Below, one piece after another: positions 28,421 to 42,485 of a stretch of 64,000 bases of DNA. The DNA lies in NCBI GenBank assembly GCA_963082975.1, contig CAUJBJ010000010.1, positions 186,001 to 250,000 on the forward strand, read 5' to 3'. Position numbers and translations under genes: made by a program. The notes under the pieces were generated by a model. That model searched no databases and was not told where the DNA came from. It saw nothing but the letters and a program-made list of their open reading frames with translations. Position 1 is the first letter of the stretch, and each line of letters opens with the position of its first letter. This stretch comes from Labia minor (Eukaryota > Arthropoda > Insecta > Dermaptera > Spongiphoridae).

Positions 28421-29708
28421 ATTATTGTGATTTTGTTCAAATATTAAAGGGAAAATCCTACTTTTTTAAATACGAGGGATAAAATTATCTTTTATATTTT
28501 ATTTTATTAATTTTCTGATTCTAATGAAGAATAAATTCATATTTGATCGATTTCTTAAATATTTTCATTGAATTCTTACGGATTACTGTGATTTTATTCA
28601 AATATTAAAGGGAAAATCCTACTTTTTTAAATACGAGGGATAAAATTATCTTTTTTATTTTATTTTATTAATTTTCTGATTCTAATGAAGAATAAATTCA
28701 TATTTGATCGATTTCTTAAATATTTTCATTGAATTCTTACGGAAAAGTCTGATTTTGTTCAAATATTAAAGGGAAAATCCAACTTTTTTAAATACGAGGG
28801 ACAAAATTATCTTTTATATTTTATTTTATTCATTTACTGATTCTAATGAAGAATAAATTCATATTTGATCGATTTCTTAAATGTTTTCATTGAATTCTTA
28901 CGGAAAAGTGTGATTTTGATCAAATATTAAAGGGAAAATCCTACTTTTTTAAATACGAGGAATAAAATTATCTTTTTTATTTTATTTTATAAATTTTCTG
29001 ATTCTAATGAAGAATAAATTCATATTTGATCGATTTCTTAAATATTTTCATTGAATTCTTACGGATTAGTGTGATTTTGTTCAAATATTAAAGGGAAAAT
29101 CCTACTTTTTTAAATACGAGGGATAAAATTATCTTTTATATTTTATTTTATTAATTTTCTGATTCTATTGAAGAATAAATTCATATTTGATCGATTTCTT
29201 AAATATTTTCATTGAATTCTTACGGAAATGTCTGATTTTGTTCAAATATTAAAGGGAAAATCCTACTTTTTTAAATACGAGGGATAAAATTATCTTTTTT
29301 ATTTTATTTTATTAATTTTCTGATTCTATTGAAGAATAAATTCATATTTGATCGATTTCTTAAATATTTTCATTTAATTCTTACGGATTAGTGTGATTTT
29401 GTTCAAATATTAAAGGGAAAATCCTACTTTTTTAAATACGAGGGATAAAATTATCTTTTATATTTTATTTTATTAATTTTCTGATTCTATTGAAGAAGAA
29501 ATTCATATTTGATCGATTTCTTAAATATTTTCATTGAATTCTTACGGAAAATTCTGATTTTGTTCAAATATTAAAGGGAAAATCCTACTTTTTTAAATAC
29601 GAGGGATAAAATTATCTTTTATATTTTATTTTATTAATTTTCTGTTTCTATTGAAGAATAAATTCATATTTGATCGATTTCTTAAATATTTTCATTGAAT
29701 TCTTACGG
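28421..29708. repeat. Eight-monomer higher-order repeat unit (1288 bp), type example
   Basis: Eight successive monomers carry distinct diagnostic boxes in this order: ATTATTGTG; ATTACTGTG with ATTTTATTC; AAAAGTCTG with GAGGGACAAAA; AAAAGTGTG with TTTTGATC and GAGGAATAAA; ATTAGTGTG; AAATGTCTG; CATTTAATTC plus ATTAGTGTG; AAAATTCTG. The ATTATTGTG type returns at 29709, exactly 8 x 161 bp later. A single-base marker (AAATGTTTTC) confirms the period, recurring 1288 bp apart at 25179/26467, 28883/30171, 56744/58032 and 58032/59320. Neighbouring units have lost or gained monomers, for example a 966-bp six-monomer spacing at 51592/52558. Confidence 0.85.
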
Positions 29709-32700
29709 ATTATTGTGATTTTGTTCAAATATTAAAGGGAAAATCCTACTTTTTTAAATACGAGGGATAAAATTATCTTTTATATTTTATTTTATTAATT
29801 TTCTGATTCTAATGAAGAATAAATTCATATTTGATCGATTTCTTAAATATTTTCATTGAATTCTTACGGATTACTGTGATTTTATTCAAATATTAAAGGG
29901 AAAATCCTACTTTTTTAAATACGAGGGATAAAATTATCTTTTTTATTTTATTTTATTAATTTTCTGATTCTAATGAAGAATAAATTCATATTTGATCGAT
30001 TTCTTAAATATTTTCATTGAATTCTTACGGAAAAGTCTGATTTTGTTCAAATATTAAAGGGAAAATCCTACTTTTTTAAATACGAGGGACAAAATTATCT
30101 TTTATATTTTATTTTATTCATTTTCTGATTCTAATGAAGAATAAATTCATATTTGATCGATTTCTTAAATGTTTTCATTGAATTCTTACGGGAAAGTGTG
30201 ATTTTGATCAAATATTAAAGGGAAAATCCTACTTTTTTAAATACGAGGAATAAAATTATCTTTTTTATTTTATTTTATAAATTTTCTGATTCTAATGAAG
30301 AATAAATTCATATTTGATCGATTTCTTAAATATTTTCATTGAATTCTTACGGAAAAGTCTGATTTTGTTCAAATATTAAAGGGAAAATCCTACTTTTTTA
30401 AATACGAGGGATAAAATTATCTTTTATATTTTATTTTATTAATTTTCTGATTCTATTGAAGAATAAATTCATATTTGATCGATTTCTTAAATATTTTCAT
30501 TGAATTCTTACGGAAAATTCTGATTTTGTTCAAATATTAAAGGGAAAATCCTACTTTTTTAAATACGAGGGATAAAATTAGTTTTTATATTTTATTTTAT
30601 TAATTTTCTGATTCTATTGAAGAATAAATTCATATTTGATCGATTTCTTAAATATTTTCATTGAATTCTTACGGATTATTGTGATTTTATTCAAATATTA
30701 AAGGGAAAATCCTACTTTTTTAAATACGAGGGATAAAATTATCTTTTATATTTTATTTTATTCATTTTCTGATTCTAATGAAGAATAAATTCATATTTGA
30801 TCGATTTCTTAAATATTTTCATTGAATTCTTACGGAAAAGTCTGATTTTGTTCAAATATTACAGGGAAAAATCCTACTTTTTTAAATACGAGGGATAAAA
30901 TTATCTTTTATATTTTATTTTATTAATTTTCTGATTCTATTGAAGAATAAATTCATATTTGATCAATTTCTTAAATATTTTCATTGAATTCTTACGGAAA
31001 AGTCTGATTTTGTTCAAATATTAAAGGGAAAATCCTACTTTTTTAAATACGAGGGATAAAATTATCTTTTTTATTTTATTTTATTAATTTTCTGATTCTA
31101 TTGAAGAATAAATTCATATTTGATCGATTTCTTAAATATTTTCATTTAATTCTTACGGATTAGTGTGATTTTGTTCAAATATTAAAGGGAAAATCCTACT
31201 TTTTTAAATACGAGGTATAAAATTATCTTTTATATTTTATTTTATTAATTTTCTGATTCTATTGAAGAATAAATTCATATTTGATCGATTTCTTAAATAT
31301 TTTCATTGAATTCTTACGGAAAATTCTGATTTTGTTCAAATATTAAAGGGAAAATCCTACTTTTTTAAATACGAGGGATAAAATTATCTTTTATATTTTA
31401 TTTAATTAATTTTCTGATTCTATTGAAGAATAAATTCATATTTGATCGATTTCTTAAATATTTTCATTGAATTCTTACGGATTATTGTGATTTTGTTCAA
31501 ATATTAAAGGGAAAATCCTACTTTTTTAAATACGAGGGATAAAATTATCTTTTATATTTTATTTTATTAATTTTCTGATTTTATTGAAGAATAAATTCAT
31601 ATTTGATCGATTTCTTAAATATTTTCATTGAATTCTTACGGAAAATTCTGATTTTGTTCAAATATTAAAGGGAAAATCCTACTTTTTTAAATACGAGGGA
31701 TAAAATTATCTTTATATTTTATTTTATTAATTTTCTGATTCTATTGAAGAATAAATTCATATTTGATCGATTTCTTAAATATTTTCATTGAATTCTTACG
31801 GATTATTGTGATTTTGTTCAAATATTAAAGGGAAAATCCTACTTTTTTAAATACGAGGGATAAAATTATCTTTTATATTTTATTTATTAATTTTCTGATT
31901 CTAATGAAGAATAAATTCATATTTGATCGATTTCTTAAATATTTTCATTGAATTCTTACGGATTACTGTGATTTTATTCAAATATTAAAGGGAAAATCCT
32001 ACTTTTTTAAATACGAGGGATAAAATTATCTTTTTTATTTTATTTGATTAATTTTCTGATTCTAATGAAGAATAAATTCATATTTGATCGATTTCTTAAA
32101 TATTTTCATTGAATTCTTACGGAAAAGTCTGATTTTGTTCAAATATTAAAGGGAAAATCCTACTTTTTTAAATACGAGGGACAAAATTATCTTTTATATT
32201 TTATTTTATTCATTTTCTGATTCTAATGAAGAATAAATTCATATTTGATCGATTTCTTAATATTTTCATTGAATTCTTACGGATTATTGTGATTTTGTTC
32301 AAATATTAAAGGGAAAATCCTACTTTTTTAAATACGAGGGATAAAATTATCTTTTATATTTTATTTTATTAATTTTCTGATTCTAATGAAGAATAAATTC
32401 ATATTTGATCGATTTCTTAAATATTTTCATTGAATTCTTACGGATTACTGTGATTTTGTTCAAATATTAAAGGGAAAATCCTACTTTTTTAAATACGAGG
32501 GATAAAATTATCTTTTTTAATTTATTTTATTAATTTTCTGATTCTAATGAAGAATAAATTCATATTTGATCGATTTCTTAAATATTTTCATTGAATTTTT
32601 ACGGAAAAGTCTGATTTTGTTCAAATATTAAAGGGAAAATCCTACTTTTTTAATACAAGGGATAAAATTATTAATTATAGTTTATTTTATTCATTTTCTG

Positions 32701-33720
32701 ATTGTTATGAAGAATAAATTCATATTTGATCGATTTTTATATATTTTCATTGAATTCTTACGGAAAATTCTGATTTTGTTCAAATATTAAAGGGAAAATC
32801 CTACTTTTTTAAATACGAGGGATAAAATTATCTTTTATATTTTATTTTATTAATTTTCTGATTCTATTGAAGAATAAATTCATATTTGATCGATTTCTTA
32901 AATATTTTCATTGAATTCTTACGGATTATTGCGATTTTGTTCAAATATTAAAGGGAAAATCCTACTTTTTTAAATACGAGGGATAAAATTATCTTTTATA
33001 TTTTATTTTATTAATTTTCTGATTCTAATGAAGAATAAATTCATATTTGATCGATTTCTTAAATATTTTCATTGAATTCTTACGGATTACTGTGATTTTG
33101 TTCAAATATTAAAGGGAAAATCCTACTTTTTTAAATACGAGGAATAAAATTATCTTTTTTATTTTATTTTATAAATTTTCTGATTCTAATGAAGAATAAA
33201 TTCATATTTGATCGATTTCTTAAATATTTTCATTGAATTCTTACGGATTAGTGTGATTTTGTTCAAATATTAAAGGGAAAATCCTACTTTTTTAAATACG
33301 AGGGATAAAATTATCTTTATTAATTTATTTTATTAATTTTCTGATTCTAATGAAGAATAAATTCATATTTGATCGATTTCTTAAATATTTTCATTGAATT
33401 CTTACGGATTACTGTGATTTTGTTCAAATATTAAAGGGAAAATCCTATTTTTTTAAATACGAGGGATAAAATTATCTTTTTATTTTATTTTATTAATTTT
33501 CTGGTTCTAATGAAGAATAAATTCATATTTGATCGATTTCTTAAATATTTTCATTGAATTCTTACGGATTATTGTGATTTTGTTCAAATATTAAAGGAAA
33601 ATCCTACTTTTTTAAATACGAGGGATAAAATTATCTTTTATATTTTATTTTATTAATTTTCTGATTATAATTAAGAATAAATTCATATTTGATCGATTTC
33701 TTAAATATTTTCATTGAATT
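29700..33720. repeat. About 4.0-kb satellite segment, copy A of a 41-monomer-offset pair
   Basis: Ordered markers here (GGGAAAGTG near 30191, GAGGTATAAAA near 31213, the irregular TTAATTATAG at 32671, TTATTAATTT near 33320) recur at 36.3-40.3 kb with an offset of 6595-6600 bp, close to 41 x 161. The match is lost upstream near 29.65 kb (CTGTTTCTATT against CTGATTCTATT) and downstream near 33.72 kb (ATTATTGCG against AAAAGTCTG). Confidence 0.8.
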
Positions 33721-34307
33721 CTTACGGATTATTGCGATTTTGTTCAAATATTAAAGGGAAAATCCTACTTTTTTAAATACGAGGGATAAAATTATCTTTT
33801 ATATTTTATTTTATTAATTTTCTGATTCTAATGAAGAATAAATTCATATTTGATCGATTTCTTAAATATTTTCATTGAATTCTTACGGATTACTGTGATT
33901 TTGTTCAAATATTAAAGGGAAAATCCTACTTTTTTAAATACGAGGAATAAAATTATCTTTTTTATTTTATTTTATAAATTTTCTGATTCTAATGAAGAAT
34001 AAATTCATATTTGATCGATTTCTTAAATATTTTCATTGAATTCTTACGGATTAGTGTGATTTTGTTCAAATATTAAAGGGAAAATCCTACTTTTTTAAAT
34101 ACGAGGGATAAAATTATCTTTATTAATTTATTTTATTAATTTTCTGATTCTAATGAAGAATAAATTCATATTTGATCGATTTCTTAAATATTTTCATTGA
34201 ATTCTTACGGATTACTGTGATTTTGTTCAAATATTAAAGGGAAAATCCTATTTTTTTAAATACGAGGGATAAAATTATCTTTTTTATTTTATTTTATTAA
34301 TTTTCTG

Positions 34308-36250
34308 GTTCTAATGAAGAATAAATTCATATTTGATCGATTTCTTAAATATTTTCATTGAATTCTTACGGATTATTGTGATTTTGTTCAAATATTAAAG
34401 GGAAAATCCTACTTTTTTAAATACGAGGGATAAAATTATCTTTTATATTTTATTTTATTAATTTTCTGATTATAATTAAGAATAAATTCATATTTGATCG
34501 ATTTCTTAAATATTTTCATTGAATTCTTACGGAAAAGTCTGATTTTGTTCAAATATTAAAGGGAAAAACCTACTTTTTTAAATACGAGGGATAAAATTAT
34601 CTTTTATATTTTATTTTATTAATTTTCTGATTCTATTGAAATATAAATTCATATTTGATCGATTTCTTAAATATTTTCATTGAATTCTTACGGAAAAGTC
34701 TGATTTTGTTAAAATATTAAAGGGAAAATCCTACTTTTTTAAATACGAGGGATAAAATTATCTTTTTTATTTTATTTTATTAATTTTCTGATTCTAATGA
34801 AGAATAAATTCATATTTGATCGATTTCTTAAATATTTTCATTGAATTCTTACGGAAAAGTCTGATTTTGTTCAAATATTAAAGGGAAAATCCTACTTTTT
34901 TAAATACGAGGGATAAAATTATCTTTTATATTTTATTTTATAAATTTTCTGATTCTAATGAAGAATAAATTCATATTTGATCGATTTCTTAAATATTTTC
35001 ATTGAATTCTTACGGATTACTGTGATTTTGTTCAAATATTAAAGGGAAAATCCTATTTTTTTAAATACGAGGGATAAAATTATCTTTTTTATTTTATTTT
35101 ATTAATTTTCTGGTTCTAATGAAGAATAAATTCATATTTGATCGATTTCTTAAATATTTTCATTGAATTCTTACGGATTATTGTGATTTTGTTCAAATAT
35201 TAAAGGGAAAATCCTACTTTTTTAAATACGAGGGATAAAATTATCTTTTATATTTTATTTTATTAATTTTCTGATTATAATTAAGAATAAATTCATATTT
35301 GATCGATTTCTTAAATATTTTCATTGAATTCTTACGGAAAAGTCTGATTTTGTTCAAATATTAAAGGGAAAAACCTACTTTTTTAAATACGAGGGATAAA
35401 ATTATCTTTTATATTTTATTTTATTAATTTTCTGATTCTATTGAAATATAAATTCATATTTGATCGATTTCTTAAATATTTTCATTGAATTCTTACGGAA
35501 AAGTCTGATTTTGTTAAAATATTAAAGGGAAAATCCTACTTTTTTAAATACGAGGGATAAAATTATCTTTTTTATTTTATTTTATTAATTTTCTGATTAT
35601 AATTAAGAATAAATTCATATTTGATCGATTTCTTAAATATTTTCATTGAATTCTTACGGAAAAGTCTGATTTTGATCAAATATTAAAGGTAAAATCCTAC
35701 TTTTTTAAATACGAGGAATAAAATTATCTTTTTTATTTTATTTTATAAATTTTCTGATTCTAATGAAGAATAAATTCATATTTGATCGATTTCTTAAATA
35801 TTTTCATTGAATTCTTACGGATTAGTGTGATTTTGTTCAAATATTAAAGGGAAAATCCTACTTTTTTAAATACGAGGGATAAAATTATCTTTTATATTTT
35901 ATTTTATTAATTTTCTGATTCTATTGAAGAATAAAATCATATTTGATCGATTTCTTAAATATTTTCATTGATTTCTTACGGAAAATTCTGATTTTGTTCA
36001 AATATTAAAGGGAAAATCCTACTTTTTTAAATACGAGGGATAAAATTATCTTTTATATTTTATTTTATTAATTTTCTGATTCTATTGAAGAATAAATTCA
36101 TATTTGAACGATTTCTTAATTATTTTCATTGAATTCTTACGGAAAATTCTGATTTTGCTCAAATATTAAAGGGAAAATCCTACTTTTTTAAATACGAGGG
36201 ATAAAATTATCTTTTATATTTTATTTTATTAATTTTCTGATTCTATTGAA
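34308..36250. repeat. Satellite segment, first copy of a 36-monomer-offset pair
   Basis: GGTTCTAATG at 34308, ATTTCTTACG at 35971 and the rare GATTTTGCTC at 36151 recur at 40104, 41767 and 41948, an offset of 5796-5797 bp (36 x 161 = 5796). Inside both copies a five-monomer module with GAAATATAAATTC and TTGTTAAAATATT is tandemly repeated about 806 bp apart. Confidence 0.8.
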
Positions 36251-36299
36251 GAATAAATTCATATTTGATCGATTTCTTAAATATTTTCATTGAATTCTT

Positions 36300-39200
36300 A
36301 CGGATTATTGTGATTTTGTTCAAATATTAAAGGGAAAATCCTACTTTTTTAAATACGAGGGATAAAATTATCTTTTATATTTTATTTTATTAATTTTCTG
36401 ATTCTAATGAAGAATAAATTCATATTTGATCGATTTCTTAAATATTTTCATTGAATTCTTACGGATTACTGTGATTTTATTCAAATATTAAAGGGAAAAT
36501 CCTACTTTTTTAAATACGAGGGATAAAATTATCTTTTTTATTTTATTTTATTAATTTTCTGATTCTAATGAAGAATAAATTCATATTTGATCGATTTCTT
36601 AAATATTTTCATTGAATTCTTACGGAAAAGTCTGATTTTGTTCAAATATTAAAGGGAAAATCCTACTTTTTTAAATACGAGGGACAAAATTATCTTTTAT
36701 ATTTTATTTTATTCATTTTCTGATTCTAATGAAGAATAAATTCATATTTGATCGATTTCTTAAATGTTTTCATTGAATTCTTACGGGAAAGTGTGATTTT
36801 GATCAAATATTAAAGGGAAAATCCTACTTTTTTAAATACGAGGAATAAAATTATCTTTTTTATTTTATTTTATAAATTTTCTGATTCTAATGAAGAATAA
36901 ATTCATATTTGATCGATTTCTTAAATATTTTCATTGAATTCTTACGGAAAAGTCTGATTTTGTTCAAATATTAAAGGGAAAATCCTACTTTTTTAAATAC
37001 GAGGGATAAAATTATCTTTTATATTTTATTTTATTAATTTTCTGATTCTATTGAAGAATAAATTCATATTTGATCGATTTCTTAAATATTTTCATTGAAT
37101 TCTTACGGAAAATTCTGATTTTGTTCAAATATTAAAGGGAAAATCCTACTTTTTTAAATACGAGGGATAAAATTAGTTTTTATATTTTATTTTATTAATT
37201 TTCTGATTCTATTGAAGAATAAATTCATATTTGATCGATTTCTTAAATATTTTCATTGAATTCTTACGGATTATTGTGATTTTATTCAAATATTAAAGGG
37301 AAAATCCTACTTTTTTAAATACGAGGGATAAAATTATCTTTTATATTTTATTTTATTCATTTTCTGATTCTAATGAAGAATAAATTCATATTTGATCGAT
37401 TTCTTAAATATTTTCATTGAATTCTTACGGAAAAGTCTGATTTTGTTCAAATATTACAGGGAAAAATCCTACTTTTTTAAATACGAGGGATAAAATTATC
37501 TTTTATATTTTATTTTATTAATTTTCTGATTCTATTGAAGAATAAATTCATATTTGATCAATTTCTTAAATATTTTCATTGAATTCTTACGGAAAAGTCT
37601 GATTTTGTTCAAATATTAAAGGGAAAATCCTACTTTTTTAAATACGAGGGATAAAATTATCTTTTTTATTTTATTTTATTAATTTTCTGATTCTATTGAA
37701 GAATAAATTCATATTTGATCGATTTCTTAAATATTTTCATTTAATTCTTACGGATTAGTGTGATTTTGTTCAAATATTAAAGGGAAAATCCTACTTTTTT
37801 AAATACGAGGTATAAAATTATCTTTTATATTTTATTTTATTAATTTTCTGATTCTATTGAAGAATAAATTCATATTTGATCGATTTCTTAAATATTTTCA
37901 TTGAATTCTTACGGAAAATTCTGATTTTGTTCAAATATTAAAGGGAAAATCCTACTTTTTTAAATACGAGGGATAAAATTATCTTTTATATTTTATTTAA
38001 TTAATTTTCTGATTCTATTGAAGAATAAATTCATATTTGATCGATTTCTTAAATATTTTCATTGAATTCTTACGGATTATTGTGATTTTGTTCAAATATT
38101 AAAGGGAAAATCCTACTTTTTTAAATACGAGGGATAAAATTATCTTTTATATTTTATTTTATTAATTTTCTGATTTTATTGAAGAATAAATTCATATTTG
38201 ATCGATTTCTTAAATATTTTCATTGAATTCTTACGGAAAATTCTGATTTTGTTCAAATATTAAAGGGAAAATCCTACTTTTTTAAATACGAGGGATAAAA
38301 TTATCTTTTATATTTTATTTTATTAATTTTCTGATTCTATTGAAGAATAAATTCATATTTGATCGATTTCTTAAATATTTTCATTGAATTCTTACGGATT
38401 ATTGTGATTTTGTTCAAATATTAAAGGGAAAATCCTACTTTTTTAAATACGAGGGATAAAATTATCTTTTATATTTTATTTTATTAATTTTCTGATTCTA
38501 ATGAAGAATAAATTCATATTTGATCGATTTCTTAAATATTTTCATTGAATTCTTACGGATTACTGTGATTTTATTCAAATATTAAAGGGAAAATCCTACT
38601 TTTTTAAATACGAGGGATAAAATTATCTTTTTTATTTTATTTGATTAATTTTCTGATTCTAATGAAGAATAAATTCATATTTGATCGATTTCTTAAATAT
38701 TTTCATTGAATTCTTACGGAAAAGTCTGATTTTGTTCAAATATTAAAGGGAAAATCCTACTTTTTTAAATACGAGGGACAAAATTATCTTTTATATTTTA
38801 TTTTATTCATTTTCTGATTCTAATGAAGAATAAATTCATATTTGATCGATTTCTTAAATATTTTCATTGAATTCTTACGGATTATTGTGATTTTGTTCAA
38901 ATATTAAAGGGAAAATCCTACTTTTTTAAATACGAGGGATAAAATTATCTTTTATATTTTATTTTATTAATTTTCTGATTCTAATGAAGAATAAATTCAT
39001 ATTTGATCGATTTCTTAAATATTTTCATTGAATTCTTACGGATTACTGTGATTTTGTTCAAATATTAAAGGGAAAATCCTACTTTTTTAAATACGAGGGA
39101 TAAAATTATCTTTTTTAATTTATTTTATTAATTTTCTGATTCTAATGAAGAATAAATTCATATTTGATCGATTTCTTAAATATTTTCATTGAATTTTTAC

Positions 39201-40320
39201 GGAAAAGTCTGATTTTGTTCAAATATTAAAGGGAAAATCCTACTTTTTTAAATACAAGGGATAAAATTATTAATTATAGTTTATTTTATTCATTTTCTGA
39301 TTGTTATGAAGAATAAATTCATATTTGATCGATTTTTTATATATTTTCATTGAATTCTTACGGAAAATTCTGATTTTGTTCAAATATTAAAGGGAAAATC
39401 CTACTTTTTTAAATACGAGGGATAAAATTATCTTTTATATTTTATTTTATTAATTTTCTGATTCTATTGAAGAATAAATTCATATTTGATCGATTTCTTA
39501 AATATTTTCATGGAATTCTTACGGATTATTGCGATTTTGTTCAAATATTAAAGGGAAAATCCTACTTTTTTAAATACGAGGGATAAAATTATCTTTTATA
39601 TTTTATTTTATTAATTTTCTGATTCTAATGAAGAATAAATTCATATTTGATCGATTTCTTAAATATTTTCATTGAATTCTTACGGATTACTGTGATTTTG
39701 TTCAAATATTAAAGGGAAAATCCTACTTTTTTAAATACGAGGAATAAAATTATCTTTTTTATTTTATTTTATAAATTTTCTGATTCTAATGAAGAATAAA
39801 TTCATATTTGATCGATTTCTTAAATATTTTCATTGAATTCTTACGGATTAGTGTGATTTTGTTCAAATATTAAAGGGAAAATCCTACTTTTTTAAATACG
39901 AGGGATAAAATTATCTTTATTAATTTATTTTATTAATTTTCTGATTCTAATGAAGAATAAATTCATATTTGATCGATTTCTTAAATATTTTCATTGAATT
40001 CTTACGGATTACTGTGATTTTGTTCAAATATTAAAGGGAAAATCCTATTTTTTTAAATACGAGGGATAAAATTATCTTTTTTATTTTATTTTATTAATTT
40101 TCTGGTTCTAATGAAGAATAAATTCATATTTGATCGATTTCTTAAATATTTTCATTGAATTCTTACGGATTATTGTGATTTTGTTCAAATATTAAAGGGA
40201 AAATCCTACTTTTTTAAATACGAGGGATAAAATTATCTTTTATATTTTATTTTATTAATTTTCTGATTATAATTAAGAATAAATTCATATTTGATCGATT
40301 TCTTAAATATTTTCATTGAA
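36300..40320. repeat. About 4.0-kb satellite segment, copy B of a 41-monomer-offset pair
   Basis: Partner of the segment at 29.7-33.7 kb, with the same order of rare variants, including the irregular monomer containing TTAATTATAG at 39270. A few single-base indels separate the copies, shifting the offset from 6595 to 6600 bp. Confidence 0.8.
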
Positions 40321-42050
40321 TTCTTACGGAAAAGTCTGATTTTGTTCAAATATTAAAGGGAAAAACCTACTTTTTTAAATACGAGGGATAAAATTATCTT
40401 TTATATTTTATTTTATTAATTTTCTGATTCTATTGAAATATAAATTCATATTTGATCGATTTCTTAAATATTTTCATTGAATTCTTACGGAAAAGTCTGA
40501 TTTTGTTAAAATATTAAAGGGAAAATCCTACTTTTTTAAATACGAGGGATAAAATTATCTTTTTTATTTTATTTTATTAATTTTCTGATTCTAATGAAGA
40601 ATAAATTCATATTTGATCGATTTCTTAAATATTTTCATTGAATTCTTACGGAAAAGTCTGATTTTGTTCAAATATTAAAGGGAAAATCCTACTTTTTTAA
40701 ATACGAGGGATAAAATTATCTTTTATATTTTATTTTATAAATTTTCTGATTCTAATGAAGAATAAATTCATATTTGATCGATTTCTTAAATATTTTCATT
40801 GAATTCTTACGGATTACTGTGATTTTGTTCAAATATTAAAGGGAAAATCCTATTTTTTTAAATACGAGGGATAAAATTATCTTTTTTATTTTATTTTATT
40901 AATTTTCTGGTTCTAATGAAGAATAAATTCATATTTGATCGATTTCTTAAATATTTTCATTGAATTCTTACGGATTATTGTGATTTTGTTCAAATATTAA
41001 AGGGAAAATCCTACTTTTTTAAATACGAGGGATAAAATTATCTTTTATATTTTATTTTATTAATTTTCTGATTATAATTAAGAATAAATTCATATTTGAT
41101 CGATTTCTTAAATATTTTCATTGAATTCTTACGGAAAAGTCTGATTTTGTTCAAATATTAAAGGGAAAAACCTACTTTTTTAAATACGAGGGATAAAATT
41201 ATCTTTTATATTTTATTTTATTAATTTTCTGATTCTATTGAAATATAAATTCATATTTGATCGATTTCTTAAATATTTTCATTGAATTCTTACGGAAAAG
41301 TCTGATTTTGTTAAAATATTAAAGGGAAAATCCTACTTTTTTAAATACGAGGGATAAAATTATCTTTTTTATTTTATTTTATTAATTTTCTGATTATAAT
41401 TAAGAATAAATTCATATTTGATCGATTTCTTAAATATTTTCATTGAATTCTTACGGAAAAGTCTGATTTTGATCAAATATTAAAGGTAAAATCCTACTTT
41501 TTTAAATACGAGGAATAAAATTATCTTTTTTATTTTATTTTATAAATTTTCTGATTCTAATGAAGAATAAATTCATATTTGATCGATTTCTTAAATATTT
41601 TCATTGAATTCTTACGGATTAGTGTGATTTTGTTCAAATATTAAAGGGAAAATCCTACTTTTTTAAATACGAGGGATAAAATTATCTTTTATATTTTATT
41701 TTATTAATTTTCTGATTCTATTGAAGAATAAAATCATATTTGATCGATTTCTTAAATATTTTCATTGATTTCTTACGGAAAATTCTGATTTTGTTCAAAT
41801 ATTAAAGGGAAAATCCTACTTTTTTAAATACGAGGGATAAAATTATCTTTTATATTTTATTTTATTAATTTTCTGATTCTATTGAAGAATAAATTCATAT
41901 TTGAACGATTTCTTAATTATTTTCATTGAATTCTTACGGAAAATTCTGATTTTGCTCAAATATTAAAGGGAAAATCCTACTTTTTTAAATACGAGGGATA
42001 AAATTATCTTTTATATTTTATTTTATTAATTTTCTGATTCTATTGAAGAA
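40104..42050. repeat. Satellite segment, second copy of a 36-monomer-offset pair
   Basis: Downstream partner of 34308-36250, ending a few hundred bases before the BEL/Pao insertion. Its AAAGGTAAAATCC marker (41481) recurs in block 3 at 61781. That distance of 20300 bp becomes exactly 84 x 161 once the retrotransposon and one target copy are removed. Confidence 0.8.
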
Positions 42051-42415
42051 TAAATTCATATTTGATCGATTTCTTAAATATTTTCATTGAATTCTTACGG
42101 ATTATTGTGATTTTGTTCAAATATTAAAGGGAAAATCCTACTTTTTTAAATACGAGGGATAAAATTATCTTTTATATTTTATTTTATTAATTTTCTGATT
42201 CTAATGAAGAATAAATTCATATTTGATCGATTTCTTAAATATTTTCATTGAATTCTTACGGATTACTGTGATTTTGTTCAAATATTAAAGGGAAAATCCT
42301 ACTTTTTTAAATACGAGGGATAAAATTATCTTTTTTAATTTATTTTATTAATTTTCTGATTCTAATGAAGAATAAATTCATATTTGATCGATTTCTTAAA
42401 TATTTTCATTGAATA

Positions 42416-42420
42416 TTTAC
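42416..42420. repeat. Target-site duplication TTTAC, left copy, of the BEL/Pao element
   Basis: TTTAC precedes the TG start of the left LTR and is repeated after the CA end of the right LTR. Five bases is a usual size for BEL/Pao insertions. The register calculation across the element (161 + 6771 + 5) supports this length exactly. Confidence 0.95.
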
Positions 42421-42485
42421 TGGTGCAGGATTAATAATTAAATATATGAATTTGTTAAATTTTTCAAAATTTGAATTTCGATACC

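Larger units (their letters stand above)
22204..42420. repeat. 161-bp satellite array, block 2
   Basis: Same monomer, orientation and register as block 1, continuing after the fold-back insertion for about 125 monomers. This block has the clearest higher-order structure: an eight-monomer unit of 1288 bp (for example 28421 to 29709) and copied blocks at offsets of about 5796 and 6600 bp. It ends at the BEL/Pao insertion, where the final monomer is cut after its GAATATTTAC segment. No gene, promoter or RNA gene is visible inside it. Confidence 0.97.

Noticed and set aside
1..42420. Regular direct repeats suggesting a CRISPR array
   Set aside because: The repeats are contiguous 161-bp units with no unique spacers, no cas genes and a eukaryotic retrotransposon context.
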